A program made the position numbers and the translations under genes. From an uncultured Prevotella sp. (GTDB lineage: Bacteria; Bacteroidota; Bacteroidia; Bacteroidales; Bacteroidaceae), in the NCBI GenBank assembly GCA_905234145.1, contig CAJOGK010000054.1, positions 830-33,784 of the forward strand: a stretch of 32,955 nt of DNA, read 5' to 3'. Below are positions 24,941 through 31,511 of the stretch, piece by piece (position 1 is the stretch's first letter; each line of letters begins with the position of its first letter). A model generated the notes under the pieces. That model was not told the origin of the DNA. It did no database searches and saw nothing but the letters and a program-made list of their open reading frames with translations.

Positions 24941-25318
24941 ATGGAGAAACAAGAAAGAGAAATAGACCAGCAAGTGAAAGAGCTGGCAAAGAAATTGGAA
25001 CCGTTTATCCAGCAAATGGAGGGGCTATACGTGCAGGCTTATGCTGCATATAAGCCTTTGGTTGATGATATTTGCAGAAAGGAGGCTACCGAGAAAGAGG
25101 TTGGTTGGTTATTAACGTGGATGCTAGATTTTGCAGATGATGACAAAATGCTGTTGTTATACAGAAGAGTGTGCAGGGCTTATTGGCAGAAATATCCAGA
25201 GACCGTGGCTTACTATATAATGGAATATCGAAAGATGTATGACCCAGAAAGCCTTATCGGCACAGAGTATGAATATTTGCTCCATGAGGATGAAGAATTT
25301 GAGACAAAAGACGAATAA
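24941..25318 (+). CDS. Hypothetical protein, 125 aa
   Basis: Not recognised. Mostly helical, rich in Glu and Lys, with a coiled-coil-like N-terminus (EREIDQQVKELAKKLEPFIQ), a Trp/Leu-rich middle (GWLLTWMLDFADDDKMLLLY) and an acidic tail. No signal peptide. It stands alone on the plus strand; a hairpin separates it from the convergent basic protein gene. Confidence 0.6.
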   Translation: MEKQEREIDQQVKELAKKLEPFIQQMEGLYVQAYAAYKPLVDDICRKEATEKEVGWLLTWMLDFADDDKMLLLYRRVCRAYWQKYPETVAYYIMEYRKMYDPESLIGTEYEYLLHEDEEFETKDE

Positions 25319-25367
25319 TATAACATGGGAACTTCCGTTATAACAAATGAACCGTCCCCATGTTATA
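25319..25367. terminator. Hairpin between convergent small genes
   Basis: TATAACATGGG (25319-25329) is the exact complement of CCCATGTTATA (25357-25367), directly after the 125-aa gene and before the end of the convergent 82-aa gene. It could terminate in both directions, but lacks a strong T-run. Confidence 0.55.
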
Positions 25368-25371
25368 CAAA

Positions 25372-25620
25372 TCACTTCCTCATCAGCTTAGCGAACCAAT
25401 CTTCATTAGGATAGAATCCGAAGAAAGTTTTACCATCGCCACCTAAATCCCAAGAACTCATAACCTCGAAGGATTTAATAGGAAGAAGATGATGCTTACC
25501 CTGATGTAATAACACATTCGCCTTGCGGCGAAACTTGCGGCTACTTGCCCGCTTTCCTTTCTTTTGCGACTTGCAACAACACCATGTGCCGCCTGGCATT
25601 CGCTTTCTACTTCTACTCAT
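25372..25620 (-). CDS. Small basic protein, 82 aa, unknown
   Basis: Not assigned to a family. ATG 25620 gives a start MSRSRKRMPGG followed by CCC and a strongly basic stretch (KSQKKGKRASSRKFRRK), then FEVMSSWDLGGDGKTFFGF. The frame is open to 25680, but the MSRSRK start resembles small basic proteins seen in Bacteroidetes and phage-related regions. The composition suggests nucleic-acid binding; no activity is claimed. Confidence 0.5.
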   Translation of the reverse strand: MSRSRKRMPGGTWCCCKSQKKGKRASSRKFRRKANVLLHQGKHHLLPIKSFEVMSSWDLGGDGKTFFGFYPNEDWFAKLMRK

Positions 25621-25718
25621 TGTCTCGTAAATGTTATGAGGCGACACGGATTGCTGTCTCATGCCGTCTCGGTTAAACATTACGAGGCTGTATATAGGAT
25701 CTTTTTTTCATCCATATC

Positions 25719-26121
25719 TTATAATGCTAACTGCTTTGCTTTTAATATCTCCAGCATCTCTGCGGGAGTCACAACAATCGGCTTCTTGGGAAAATGCTTT
25801 GTGTTGCCGGTTACAAGATAAGCATCTTCTTTCGACATAGCCACCTCATAGTGGATCAGGAAAGAAGTCATCACTCAATACACGCTCGCCCCTAACACCG
25901 TTTGCCATTATGTGGTTGATAGCATCCTTTATCAGCTGTTCTGGTATATTGAACTTCTTGCGATGCAACACTTCCTTATACTCCTCAATGATTTCTTCAC
26001 TATACATCGGTATAATGTCGTAATTCAACATAGCACTCCATACCTTTGCGGTTGGAGAATCCTGATTTTTAGTGATAAACGCCGACACTAATACGTTTGT
26101 GTCGATAACTGCATGTATCAT
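25719..26121 (-). pseudogene. PIN domain toxin, frameshifted
   Basis: A PIN-family ribonuclease toxin broken near its end. The first frame (26121-25846) encodes 91 residues starting MIHAVIDTNVLVSAF with the first catalytic Asp (Asp7) and EEIIEEYKEVL with the second acidic group, and stops after FFPDPL. The rest of the family pattern continues in another frame: YEVAMSKEDAYLVTGNTKHF then PKKPIVVTPAEMLEIL, ending at a TAA (25719-25721). The frame change and the short distance between DP and YEVA suggest that a few codons, including the acidic DP-D-D region, were lost. The antitoxin gene upstream is intact and overlaps by ATGA. Confidence 0.8.
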
Positions 26122-26435
26122 ACGCCAGCCTTCTCTCTTGCGGCTCTTTCTTCACGAGCCAGTCTGATTTCCTCGTTGATTTCGTCTAAAGTCATTTCTG
26201 GACGGGAATCATCGGCGAGTACACTTTCACGAAATTCCAGAAACCTTTTTAATGCAGGATTCTCAACCTTTGGTTCATTGAGTTCAATCTTGAATGGAAT
26301 GCTGCGCGTTCTAACCACTGCATTGGCAAATATGTTCATTGCCGCGTTTGCACTCATGCCCATACGAGCGCAGAGTGCATCGAAATTCTGTTTCAACTGT
26401 GAGTCCATCCTCACTGTCATAGATACCTGTGCCAT
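26118..26435 (-). CDS. RelB/DinJ family antitoxin
   Basis: A 105-aa antitoxin. The N-terminal half matches RelB/DinJ ribbon-helix-helix proteins: QVSMTVRMDSQLKQNFDALC, MGMSANAAMNIFANAVV, RTRSIPFKIE. The charged C-terminal part (PEMTLDEINEEIRLAREERA) would wrap the toxin. It overlaps the PIN gene by ATGA, the usual antitoxin-first order. Such antitoxins repress their own promoter; a TATATTTG box on the minus strand lies at 26458-26465, with AT-rich, partly symmetric sequence beside it. The toxin partner is frameshifted here, so the antitoxin may persist as a free regulator. Confidence 0.85.
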   Translation of the reverse strand: MAQVSMTVRMDSQLKQNFDALCARMGMSANAAMNIFANAVVRTRSIPFKIELNEPKVENPALKRFLEFRESVLADDSRPEMTLDEINEEIRLAREERAAREKAGV

Positions 26436-26526
26436 ATTCTTATTGGTTTAATTGCTGCAAATATAATCATATTTATTTCAATATGCAATCATTATGACGT
26501 AAATTTATGTCTTTTTAATAATTCAA

Positions 26527-26562
26527 ACGTCACAACGTCCCACGTCCCATCGTCCCATTAAG
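26527..26562 (-). repeat. GGGACG array 2, inverted
   Basis: On the minus strand CTTAAT is followed by GGGACGAT, GGGACGT and GGGACGTT, then a degenerate GTGACGTT (8, 7 and 8 bp spacing). It points towards array 1 and away from array 3. It shares ACCTTAATGGGACG with array 1, 9.2 kb away. Confidence 0.8.
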
Positions 26563-26605
26563 GTGGATGGAGATGTGGCAAGGAAGGGAGAAAGGTATAT
26601 TATAA

Positions 26606-26635
26606 ATATTATTATATTATAATATAATAATATTC
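26606..26635. repeat. Perfect 30-bp AT-only palindrome
   Basis: The sequence is its own reverse complement over 30 bases with its centre between 26620 and 26621 and contains no G or C. Flanking TATTATAA/TTATAATA extend the stem to 26599-26644 with a small bulge. It sits almost midway between inverted GGGACG arrays 2 and 3. Confidence 0.9.
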
Positions 26636-26667
26636 TTATAATACTGGCGGTGCATGTTGGGAATAGC

Positions 26668-26704
26668 TTAATGGGACGGTGGGACGATGGGACACGGGAC
26701 GTTA
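26668..26704 (+). repeat. GGGACG array 3
   Basis: CTTAAT is followed by GGGACGGT, GGGACGAT, GGGACAC and GGGACGTT (starts at 26674, 26682, 26690, 26697). It points towards the HU-like gene and lies inverted to array 2 with the AT palindrome between. Confidence 0.85.
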
Positions 26705-26766
26705 CGGGATGACAATGGAGTGTTAAAAATGCGTTAACAGATTTTCACACTAGGCGGGCGCGAGGA

Positions 26767-26798
26767 TTTGGAATCGCGATGAAAATGTTGTACCTTTG
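26767..26798 (+). promoter_or_regulatory. Promoter of the HU-like gene
   Basis: TTTG (26767-26770) and TACCTTTG (26791-26798) are 20 bases apart, close to the Bacteroidetes consensus. The following leader of about 180 bases has no ORF and ends in AT-rich ATTAAAACATTAAAATT. Confidence 0.7.
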
Positions 26799-26977
26799 CA
26801 ACGTCAATCAAGAGCGGTAGACGGAAGCGGAATTAAGGGTAAAAATTGCTAGGATTAAATCTAGAAATTGCGCGCATTAATAGTAGCAAGATTTTCTGTT
26901 AATAGCCGACCAGAAAGCCGATCGCGAGTGATAGCAAAAATATTAAACATTATCTTAACCATTAAAACATTAAAATT

Positions 26978-27511
26978 ATGGCAATACGAGTAATTGCACA
27001 GCGCCGAGTGCTTAAAATCGGCAAGAATCCAGGGGCGAAGAAGTTCGTGATGCGTCCAGAGCTTTACACCTCGCTCACTGAAAAGAAGGTGTTTGCAGAA
27101 GCTGCTACCCACAGCGGTATCTCCGCAGGTGTGATCAAGGCGGCTTGGGATGCTGCAGGCGAGGTGATTCGCACGTGGGCTACCGAGGGCCACAGCGTAC
27201 CACTGCCAGGACTGGGAACCATGCGCTTTGGTGTCCGCAGCAAGGCTGTAGAGAATCTGGAGGATGTAAAGACTGGTCTGATTACCACCCGTCGCATCGT
27301 GTTCACGCCCAGTGTCGACGTTAAGGACGAGCTGAAGAATACCAGCATCCAAATCACCTGCCTCGACGAAGAGGGCAACGTGCTGAAGCGTGTCACCTCT
27401 GATGACAACGGCAACATCGAGGACAACGAGAATACCGAGAACGGAAACAACGGAGGTAATTCCGGAGGCGGTGATAACGGTGGTGGAAGCCAAGTAGGCG
27501 ACGACGATTAA
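26978..27511 (+). CDS. HU-like DNA-binding protein (HU-HIG family)
   Basis: A 177-aa HU-related DNA-binding protein of the Bacteroidetes HU-HIG type. The start AIRVIAQRRVLKIGKNPGAKKF, the segment EAATHSGISAGVIKAAWDAAGE, and GHSVPLPGLGTMRFGVRSKA correspond to the two helices and beta-arm of the fold. The last 40 residues are a low-complexity Asn/Gly/Asp tail (from about DNGNIEDNEN to GSQVGDDD). In Bacteroidales this gene often precedes a smalltalk gene, as here. Its place behind the inverted GGGACG arrays suggests a role in organising that DNA, or regulation by it; this is inference. Confidence 0.85.
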   Translation: MAIRVIAQRRVLKIGKNPGAKKFVMRPELYTSLTEKKVFAEAATHSGISAGVIKAAWDAAGEVIRTWATEGHSVPLPGLGTMRFGVRSKAVENLEDVKTGLITTRRIVFTPSVDVKDELKNTSIQITCLDEEGNVLKRVTSDDNGNIEDNENTENGNNGGNSGGGDNGGGSQVGDDD

Positions 27512-27575
27512 ACAAAAAAGAAACGGGAGGGAGGAGGGCACAACGGATTTTACGGATTAAACGGATTTTAAAAGA

Positions 27576-27684
27576 CCACGAATTGAGCGAATTAAACGAA
27601 TAGGTGCCGCAAGGATTCGTGAAATTCGTGAAAAATTAAGTTGCTGTGCGCAGCAAAAATTCGTAAAATTCGTAAAATTCGTGG
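27576..27684. repeat. ACGAATT inverted-repeat element 1, 109 bp
   Basis: Bounded by CCACGAATT (27576-27584) and AATTCGTGG (27676-27684). Inside, ACGAATT-type units recur about every 9 bp, then appear inverted as ATTCGTGAA/ATTCGTAAA. A perfect hairpin TTGCTG-TGCG-CAGCAA (27641-27656) lies between them. A related ACGGATT run (27543-27568) precedes the element. Confidence 0.75.
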
Positions 27685-27732
27685 TAGAAAAAGATTGCGT
27701 AACTTGAATTAAACATTAAATTTCAGAAAACT

Positions 27733-27834
27733 ATGACGAAGAAGGAAACGATGAAGTGGATTTTGCAGTTGATAGCCTCTGTGGCTACGGCAATCCTGAC
27801 GGCGCTTGGCGCTACGAGCTGCATGGGTTATTAA
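27733..27834 (+). CDS. Smalltalk protein
   Basis: A 33-aa protein not long enough for usual gene callers: MTKKETMKWILQLIASVATA followed by ILTALGATSCMGY. A short basic start is followed by one hydrophobic stretch and a TSC motif, matching the Bacteroidetes smalltalk family as I recall it. The Cys could be lipidated or the helix may stay in the membrane. It lies 221 bases after the HU-like gene, its usual neighbour, and between the two ACGAATT elements. Function of the family is not established. Confidence 0.8.
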   Translation: MTKKETMKWILQLIASVATAILTALGATSCMGY

Positions 27835-27857
27835 ATGATACACATGCGGAAGAATGA

Positions 27858-27894
27858 AATCGGCAGGTCTCAAAAACATAGAGATCTGCCGATT
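27858..27894 (+). terminator. Terminator-like hairpin after the smalltalk gene
   Basis: AATCGGCAGGTCTC pairs with GAGATCTGCCGATT with one G-T pair and a nine-base loop, about 23 bases after the stop. The following ATCTTATTTATT is only weakly T-rich. Confidence 0.65.
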
Positions 27895-27929
27895 ATCTTA
27901 TTTATTCAAGTTTCTCAAGTTGTTTTCTA

Positions 27930-28062
27930 CCACGAATTTCACGAATTAAACGAATTTTTGACTATGTGATATTATCAATTATAACGAATTTTTCGAATGA
28001 ATTCGTGTAATTAGATGCATATTCAGATGCATTATAATTCGTATCATTCGATAAATTCGTGG
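27930..28062. repeat. ACGAATT inverted-repeat element 2, 133 bp
   Basis: Like element 1 it begins CCACGAATT (27930-27938) and ends AATTCGTGG (28054-28062), with ACGAATT units every 9 bp on the left (CACGAATTTCACGAATTAAA) and inverted units on the right. The middle differs from element 1 and includes two ATGCAT motifs. Confidence 0.75.
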
Positions 28063-28102
28063 TCGTTATTATACATGCGAAAGTTGTATTATTTATATTA
28101 TC

Positions 28103-28816
28103 TTATTTGGATTCCCTTAGCCGCTGCTTGTAGGCCTTGCGGAGTTTGCGCACTGCCTTGTCGCGAATTTGCCTTACGCGCTCGCGTTTCAGCTCCATAT
28201 CCTCAGCTATCTCAGCCATCGTTTCGTGCTCCTGGTTAAGTCCGAAATAGGCATTGATAACCTGCGACTCACGCGCATCGAGCTGACTTAAAGCATACTC
28301 CACAGCACTCTCGATAACCTCGGAATGCACGCGCTCATCAGCCAAGGGCGCATCTTGATTAACCAACACCGACAAAAGGCTCATATTCGTGCGATAGCCC
28401 AACGGTGCATCTACCGACAGCGGCATGCTTTGCTGACGGGCTGCATCAACAGCCTTGGCATCCTTAGGCAACTGATAGAGCCCTGCCTGCTGATCGATGG
28501 CCTTCTCGATAGCCTGACGCACATGACCCACGGCATAATTTACAAAGCGCGTCCCCTTCGAGGCATCAAACTTAGAGGCAGCTTTCATCAACCCCATATT
28601 GCCCTCGCTCACAAGGTCTTCCATCGCCACGCCCTTGCCTTTATACTGACGGGCGATAGTTACTACAAAACGCAGGTTAGCCTCAACGAGTTTACCGACA
28701 GCCCGCTGGTCGCCCTGCAGAATCTTTTCTGATAACGCACGCTCTTCCTCGTCAGAAAGTAAAGCCTCCTTGCCTATCTCGTCGAGGTATCTGTTTAATA
28801 CTGAATCTTCCATCAT
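28103..28816 (-). CDS. Sigma-70 family RNA polymerase sigma factor, divergent
   Basis: A 237-aa RpoD/SigA-related sigma factor: region 1.2 (VLNRYLDEIGKEALLSDEEE), region 2 (NLRFVVTIARQYKGKGVAME, then LVSEGNMGLMKAASKFD), region 3, and region 4 (QLDARESQVINAYFGL, MAEIAEDMELKRERVRQIRD). Region 2.3-2.4 reads NYAVGHVRQAIEKAI where primary sigma factors have a Trp pair before IRQ, so promoter melting may differ. The start is ATG 28816: a TATCTTTG box (28832-28839) lies just upstream, and the longer open frame would run into the tRNA gene. A second methionine at 28813 is possible. It is probably an alternative (group 2-like) factor. Confidence 0.82.
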   Translation of the reverse strand: MMEDSVLNRYLDEIGKEALLSDEEERALSEKILQGDQRAVGKLVEANLRFVVTIARQYKGKGVAMEDLVSEGNMGLMKAASKFDASKGTRFVNYAVGHVRQAIEKAIDQQAGLYQLPKDAKAVDAARQQSMPLSVDAPLGYRTNMSLLSVLVNQDAPLADERVHSEVIESAVEYALSQLDARESQVINAYFGLNQEHETMAEIAEDMELKRERVRQIRDKAVRKLRKAYKQRLRESK

Positions 28817-28861
28817 TTCTGTCTTTTTGTGCAAAGATACGAAAAAAGACATTATATACAA

Positions 28862-28897
28862 ACAAAAAGAGAGAAAATCTTTCGATTTCCTCTCTTT
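28862..28897 (-). terminator. Terminator after tRNA-Arg
   Basis: On the minus strand AAAGAGAGGAAATC and GATTTTCTCTCTTT pair around a GAAA loop with one mismatch, followed by TTGTTTG. It separates the tRNA from the sigma factor gene. Confidence 0.75.
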
Positions 28898-28899
28898 AG

Positions 28900-28973
28900 T
28901 GATTCCGGCGGGATTCAAACCCACAACCTTCTGATCCGTAGTCAGATGCTCTATTCAGTTGAGCTACGGAACC
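28900..28973 (-). tRNA. tRNA-Arg (anticodon ACG)
   Basis: A full cloverleaf can be folded on the minus strand: acceptor GGTTCCG/CGGAATC with one G-T pair, D arm with AGCTC...GAGC, anticodon arm TCTGA-CTACGGA-TCAGA with anticodon ACG, and T arm GTGGG-TTTGAAT-CCCGC. CCA is not encoded. The anticodon reads CGN arginine codons after A-to-I editing at position 34. Confidence 0.93.
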
Positions 28974-29003
28974 AAGCGGCTCCTCATTTCTGATTTGCGG
29001 GTG

Positions 29004-29035
29004 CAAAGGTACGAAGATTTTCTGAACCGACCAAA
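29004..29035 (-). promoter_or_regulatory. Promoter of tRNA-Arg
   Basis: On the minus strand TTTG (29032-29035) and TACCTTTG (29004-29011) are 20 bases apart, about 30 bases upstream of the mature tRNA 5' end. Confidence 0.7.
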
Positions 29036-29095
29036 TATTTTCCTAACTTTTTTAGAAAAAAGTGGTTTTTCTTTCAAATCTTCTACTTTTCGCCC

Positions 29096-29983
29096 TTATA
29101 TCTTCAGCTCTTTCAGGATTTCCGACATGCGCTGCATATTGCTGATACGCATGGGCACCAAAGGCAGGCGCAATACATTCTGAATAAAGCCCATTTCTGA
29201 GAGCATGGCCTTTACACCAGCAGGGTTGCCATCTACAAAGAGCAGAGAGAACAAGTCGGTAAAGCGATGGTGGATGGTTCGGGCTGGATCGTACTCGCCA
29301 CGCATCTGCAAGCGAATCATCCTAGAGAACTCTTTTGGCAGAGCATTACCTATCACAGAAATCACACCTACGGCACCACAACTTACCATGGGGAAAGTCA
29401 ACGAGTCATCGCCCGATATCACATCAAAGTCGTGAGGCTTGTTCTTGATAATCTCGTCTACCTGCTCCAGATTGCCACTGGCCTCTTTGATAGCCACGAT
29501 ATTCTTGCAATCGCGAGCCAGACGCACCGTAGTAGCAGCCTGCATATTCACGCCCGTACGCCCTGGTACATTATAGAGCACCACTGGCAACGAGGTAGCT
29601 GCGGCAATGGCCTTGAAATGCTGGTAAAGACCCTCTTGCGAAGGCTTGTTGTAATAGGGGCACACACTGAGCACACCATCGACACCACGAAAATCGCCCG
29701 TTTTCAGTTCCTCAACCACAGCGGCTGTATTATAGCCTCCGCAACCCATTAATATAGGTACGCGCGCCTGTACATAATCTACTACCAAATCCTTAATCTT
29801 CTGCTTCTCTTCCTTAGTCAGTGTTGGTGTTTCGCCTGTAGTGGCAAGAATACAGAAAAAGTCTGCACCATTGCTCAGCTGATAGTCAACCAGACGTATC
29901 AGTGCATCATAATCTACCGATCCGTCTTCCTTAAATGGGGTAATGAGAGCAATGCCCAGGCCCTTGAAAATATTGTGTACCAT
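29096..29983 (-). CDS. dapA: 4-hydroxy-tetrahydrodipicolinate synthase
   Basis: A 295-aa TIM-barrel aldolase condensing pyruvate with aspartate semialdehyde, the first committed step to diaminopimelate and lysine. The Schiff-base Lys166 is in VAIKEASGN, catalytic Tyr137 in VLYNVPGRTG, and the ATTGETPTL loop and CPYYNKPSQEG segment are typical. Length is normal. A minus-strand TATCTTTG box (30008-30015) lies 25 bases before the start. It stands as a single gene between the terminator of the SPFH operon and the tRNA. Confidence 0.94.
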   Translation of the reverse strand: MVHNIFKGLGIALITPFKEDGSVDYDALIRLVDYQLSNGADFFCILATTGETPTLTKEEKQKIKDLVVDYVQARVPILMGCGGYNTAAVVEELKTGDFRGVDGVLSVCPYYNKPSQEGLYQHFKAIAAATSLPVVLYNVPGRTGVNMQAATTVRLARDCKNIVAIKEASGNLEQVDEIIKNKPHDFDVISGDDSLTFPMVSCGAVGVISVIGNALPKEFSRMIRLQMRGEYDPARTIHHRFTDLFSLLFVDGNPAGVKAMLSEMGFIQNVLRLPLVPMRISNMQRMSEILKELKI

Positions 29984-30028
29984 ATATGATTTTTATCTTT
30001 TCGGGTGCAAAGATACACATTTTAAATG

Positions 30029-30056
30029 AAAATCGCAGCAAGTTGCTGCGATTTTT
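30029..30056 (-). terminator. Terminator between the SPFH gene and dapA
   Basis: AAAATCGCAGCA and TGCTGCGATTTT form a perfect stem around a three-base loop, with T-runs on the plus-strand side and AT-rich sequence on the other. On the minus strand it follows the SPFH gene stop by 12 bases. Confidence 0.7.
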
Positions 30057-30068
30057 TCTATTTTTGTG

Positions 30069-31022
30069 TTATTCTGCTTTGAATAAATCCTTTATTCCAC
30101 CAATCGAGCCTAGCAAGTTGGTAGCCTCGTAAGGCAGATAAACCGTCTTGGTCTTGTCGCCCTCTGCCAGCTCCTGCATCATCTGGATATACTTCTGAGC
30201 CAAGAGATAGTTGGCAGGATTAGTTGACTTGCCTACAGCCTCTGAAATCAGTTCGATAGCCTTTGCTTCTGCCTCGGCCTTACGGATACGCGCCTGAGCC
30301 TCACCTTCGGCTTCAAGAATGGCCTGCTCTTTAGCAGCCTCAGCTTTGTTTACGATAGCTGTACGCTCACCCTCTGAGGCCAGAATCTCTGCGGCCTTCT
30401 GTCCCTCGGAAGTAAGAATCTGGGCACGCTTGTTACGCTCTGCCTGCATCTGCTTCTCCATCGCCGTTAGCACAGAATCGGGAGGCGTGATATCCTGCAA
30501 CTCTACGCGGTTCACCTTTACGCCCCACTTATCGGTAGCATCGTCGAGCACGGCACTCAGTTTCTTATTAATGGTGTCGCGCGAAGTAAGGGTTTCATCG
30601 AGTTCGAGCTCACCGATGATGTTACGCAGGGTGGTTTGGGTCAACTTCTCGATAGCATTCGGCAGGTTGTTAATCTCGTAAGTAGCCTTGAAGGGATCTA
30701 CTATCTGGAAGTACAGCAGGGCGTTGATCTCTGTCTGCACGTTATCCTTGGTAATCACGTTCTGCTTAGGGAAGTCGTACACTTGTTCACGCAGATCGAT
30801 GGTGGTAGAGTACATGTAGCGACCATGATTCAGCACCACGATCGACTTGGCACGATCGATAAACGGAATAATAATGTTGATACCAGGCTGCAGCGTGGCA
30901 TAGTAACGACCCAGACGCTCTACAATCTTGGTTTCAGACTGAGGGATAATCACAAGTGCCATTTTGGCAAAGATAACCACAAGAACGATGATGGCTATCA
31001 GAATGTAAGTCATAATATCCAT
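30069..31022 (-). CDS. SPFH/Band 7 (stomatin-like) membrane protein
   Basis: A 317-aa SPFH protein of the QmcA/stomatin type. One membrane helix (about residues 5-26, YILIAIIVLVVIFAKMALVI) is followed by the SPFH domain (about 27-190: VERLGRYYATLQPGINIIIP, VITKDNVQTEINALLYFQI, LDETLTSRDTINKKL). A long Ala/Glu-rich coiled coil (about 190-270) comes next, then a C-terminal tail. These proteins build large membrane microdomain cages. The nfeD-like gene 33 bases upstream encodes the usual partner. The two are likely co-transcribed and end at a terminator. Confidence 0.88.
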   Translation of the reverse strand: MDIMTYILIAIIVLVVIFAKMALVIIPQSETKIVERLGRYYATLQPGINIIIPFIDRAKSIVVLNHGRYMYSTTIDLREQVYDFPKQNVITKDNVQTEINALLYFQIVDPFKATYEINNLPNAIEKLTQTTLRNIIGELELDETLTSRDTINKKLSAVLDDATDKWGVKVNRVELQDITPPDSVLTAMEKQMQAERNKRAQILTSEGQKAAEILASEGERTAIVNKAEAAKEQAILEAEGEAQARIRKAEAEAKAIELISEAVGKSTNPANYLLAQKYIQMMQELAEGDKTKTVYLPYEATNLLGSIGGIKDLFKAE

Positions 31023-31055
31023 AACTATATTTACAATTTAGAAATTTAAGATTTA

Positions 31056-31508
31056 CTATTTAACGATTTCTACTGTTATGATGGTCGATGCACGATCAAT
31101 GACCACGACATTGCTGCCTTCGGGAATATCGGCCTCGCCAGTGGTTACAGCCTTCCAGATGTCGCCATCTATCTGCACACGCCCATAGCCGCCTGCTTTT
31201 ACGGTCTCCACTACTCTACCCTGTCGCCCCATCAAGGCATCGGCATTGCTTACACGAGGATCTTCACCCTTATGCAGGTAGCGTTTAGCAAAGGGGCGCA
31301 CGTATAACAAAGCAATGATAGTAAACACTGCAAAGGCAAAAATCTGCAGATAAAGGCTATCGCTCACTAATGCAGAAACAAGGGCTCCTAAGGCACCAAT
31401 AGAGAAACAGATGATAAAGAAATCACCAGCCGTTAACTCCAGAATCAAGCAGATGACGGCTACTACAGCCCATACCTGCCACATGTGTTGCAACATATAC
31501 TCTAACAT
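31056..31508 (-). CDS. NfeD family membrane protein
   Basis: A 150-aa short NfeD protein (without the ClpP-like protease part). Two or three membrane helices (about 10-30, 32-50, 55-72) are followed by a C-terminal OB-fold (about 88-150: ALMGRQGRVVETVKAGGYGR, VQIDGDIWKAVTTGE, VVIDRASTIITVEIV). NfeD proteins work with SPFH proteins, and the SPFH gene lies directly downstream. The gene begins three bases after the stop of the secreted-protein gene. Confidence 0.88.
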   Translation of the reverse strand: MLEYMLQHMWQVWAVVAVICLILELTAGDFFIICFSIGALGALVSALVSDSLYLQIFAFAVFTIIALLYVRPFAKRYLHKGEDPRVSNADALMGRQGRVVETVKAGGYGRVQIDGDIWKAVTTGEADIPEGSNVVVIDRASTIITVEIVK

Positions 31509-31511
31509 ACC

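Larger units (their letters stand above)
26436..26977. other. Gap upstream of the HU-like gene
   Basis: No gene is seen in this 542-base gap. From left to right it contains the antitoxin promoter, GGGACG array 2, a 30-bp palindrome, GGGACG array 3, a promoter and a leader of roughly 180 bases for the HU-like gene. Confidence 0.7.

Noticed and set aside
26599..26644. AT palindrome as a terminator
   Set aside because: It has no GC stem, no gene ends nearby on either strand, and perfect symmetry suggests a DNA site instead.
26861..27541. Long minus-strand ORF opposite the HU-like gene
   Set aside because: The plus strand encodes a clear HU-HIG protein with its own promoter; the opposite frame has no recognisable protein pattern.
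17304..28062. CRISPR array
   Set aside because: The repeats have 8, 9, 12 or 18-bp periods without unique spacers, and no cas genes are present.
28817..28924. 36-residue N-terminal extension of the sigma factor
   Set aside because: It would cover the promoter, the tRNA terminator and the 3' end of the tRNA gene.
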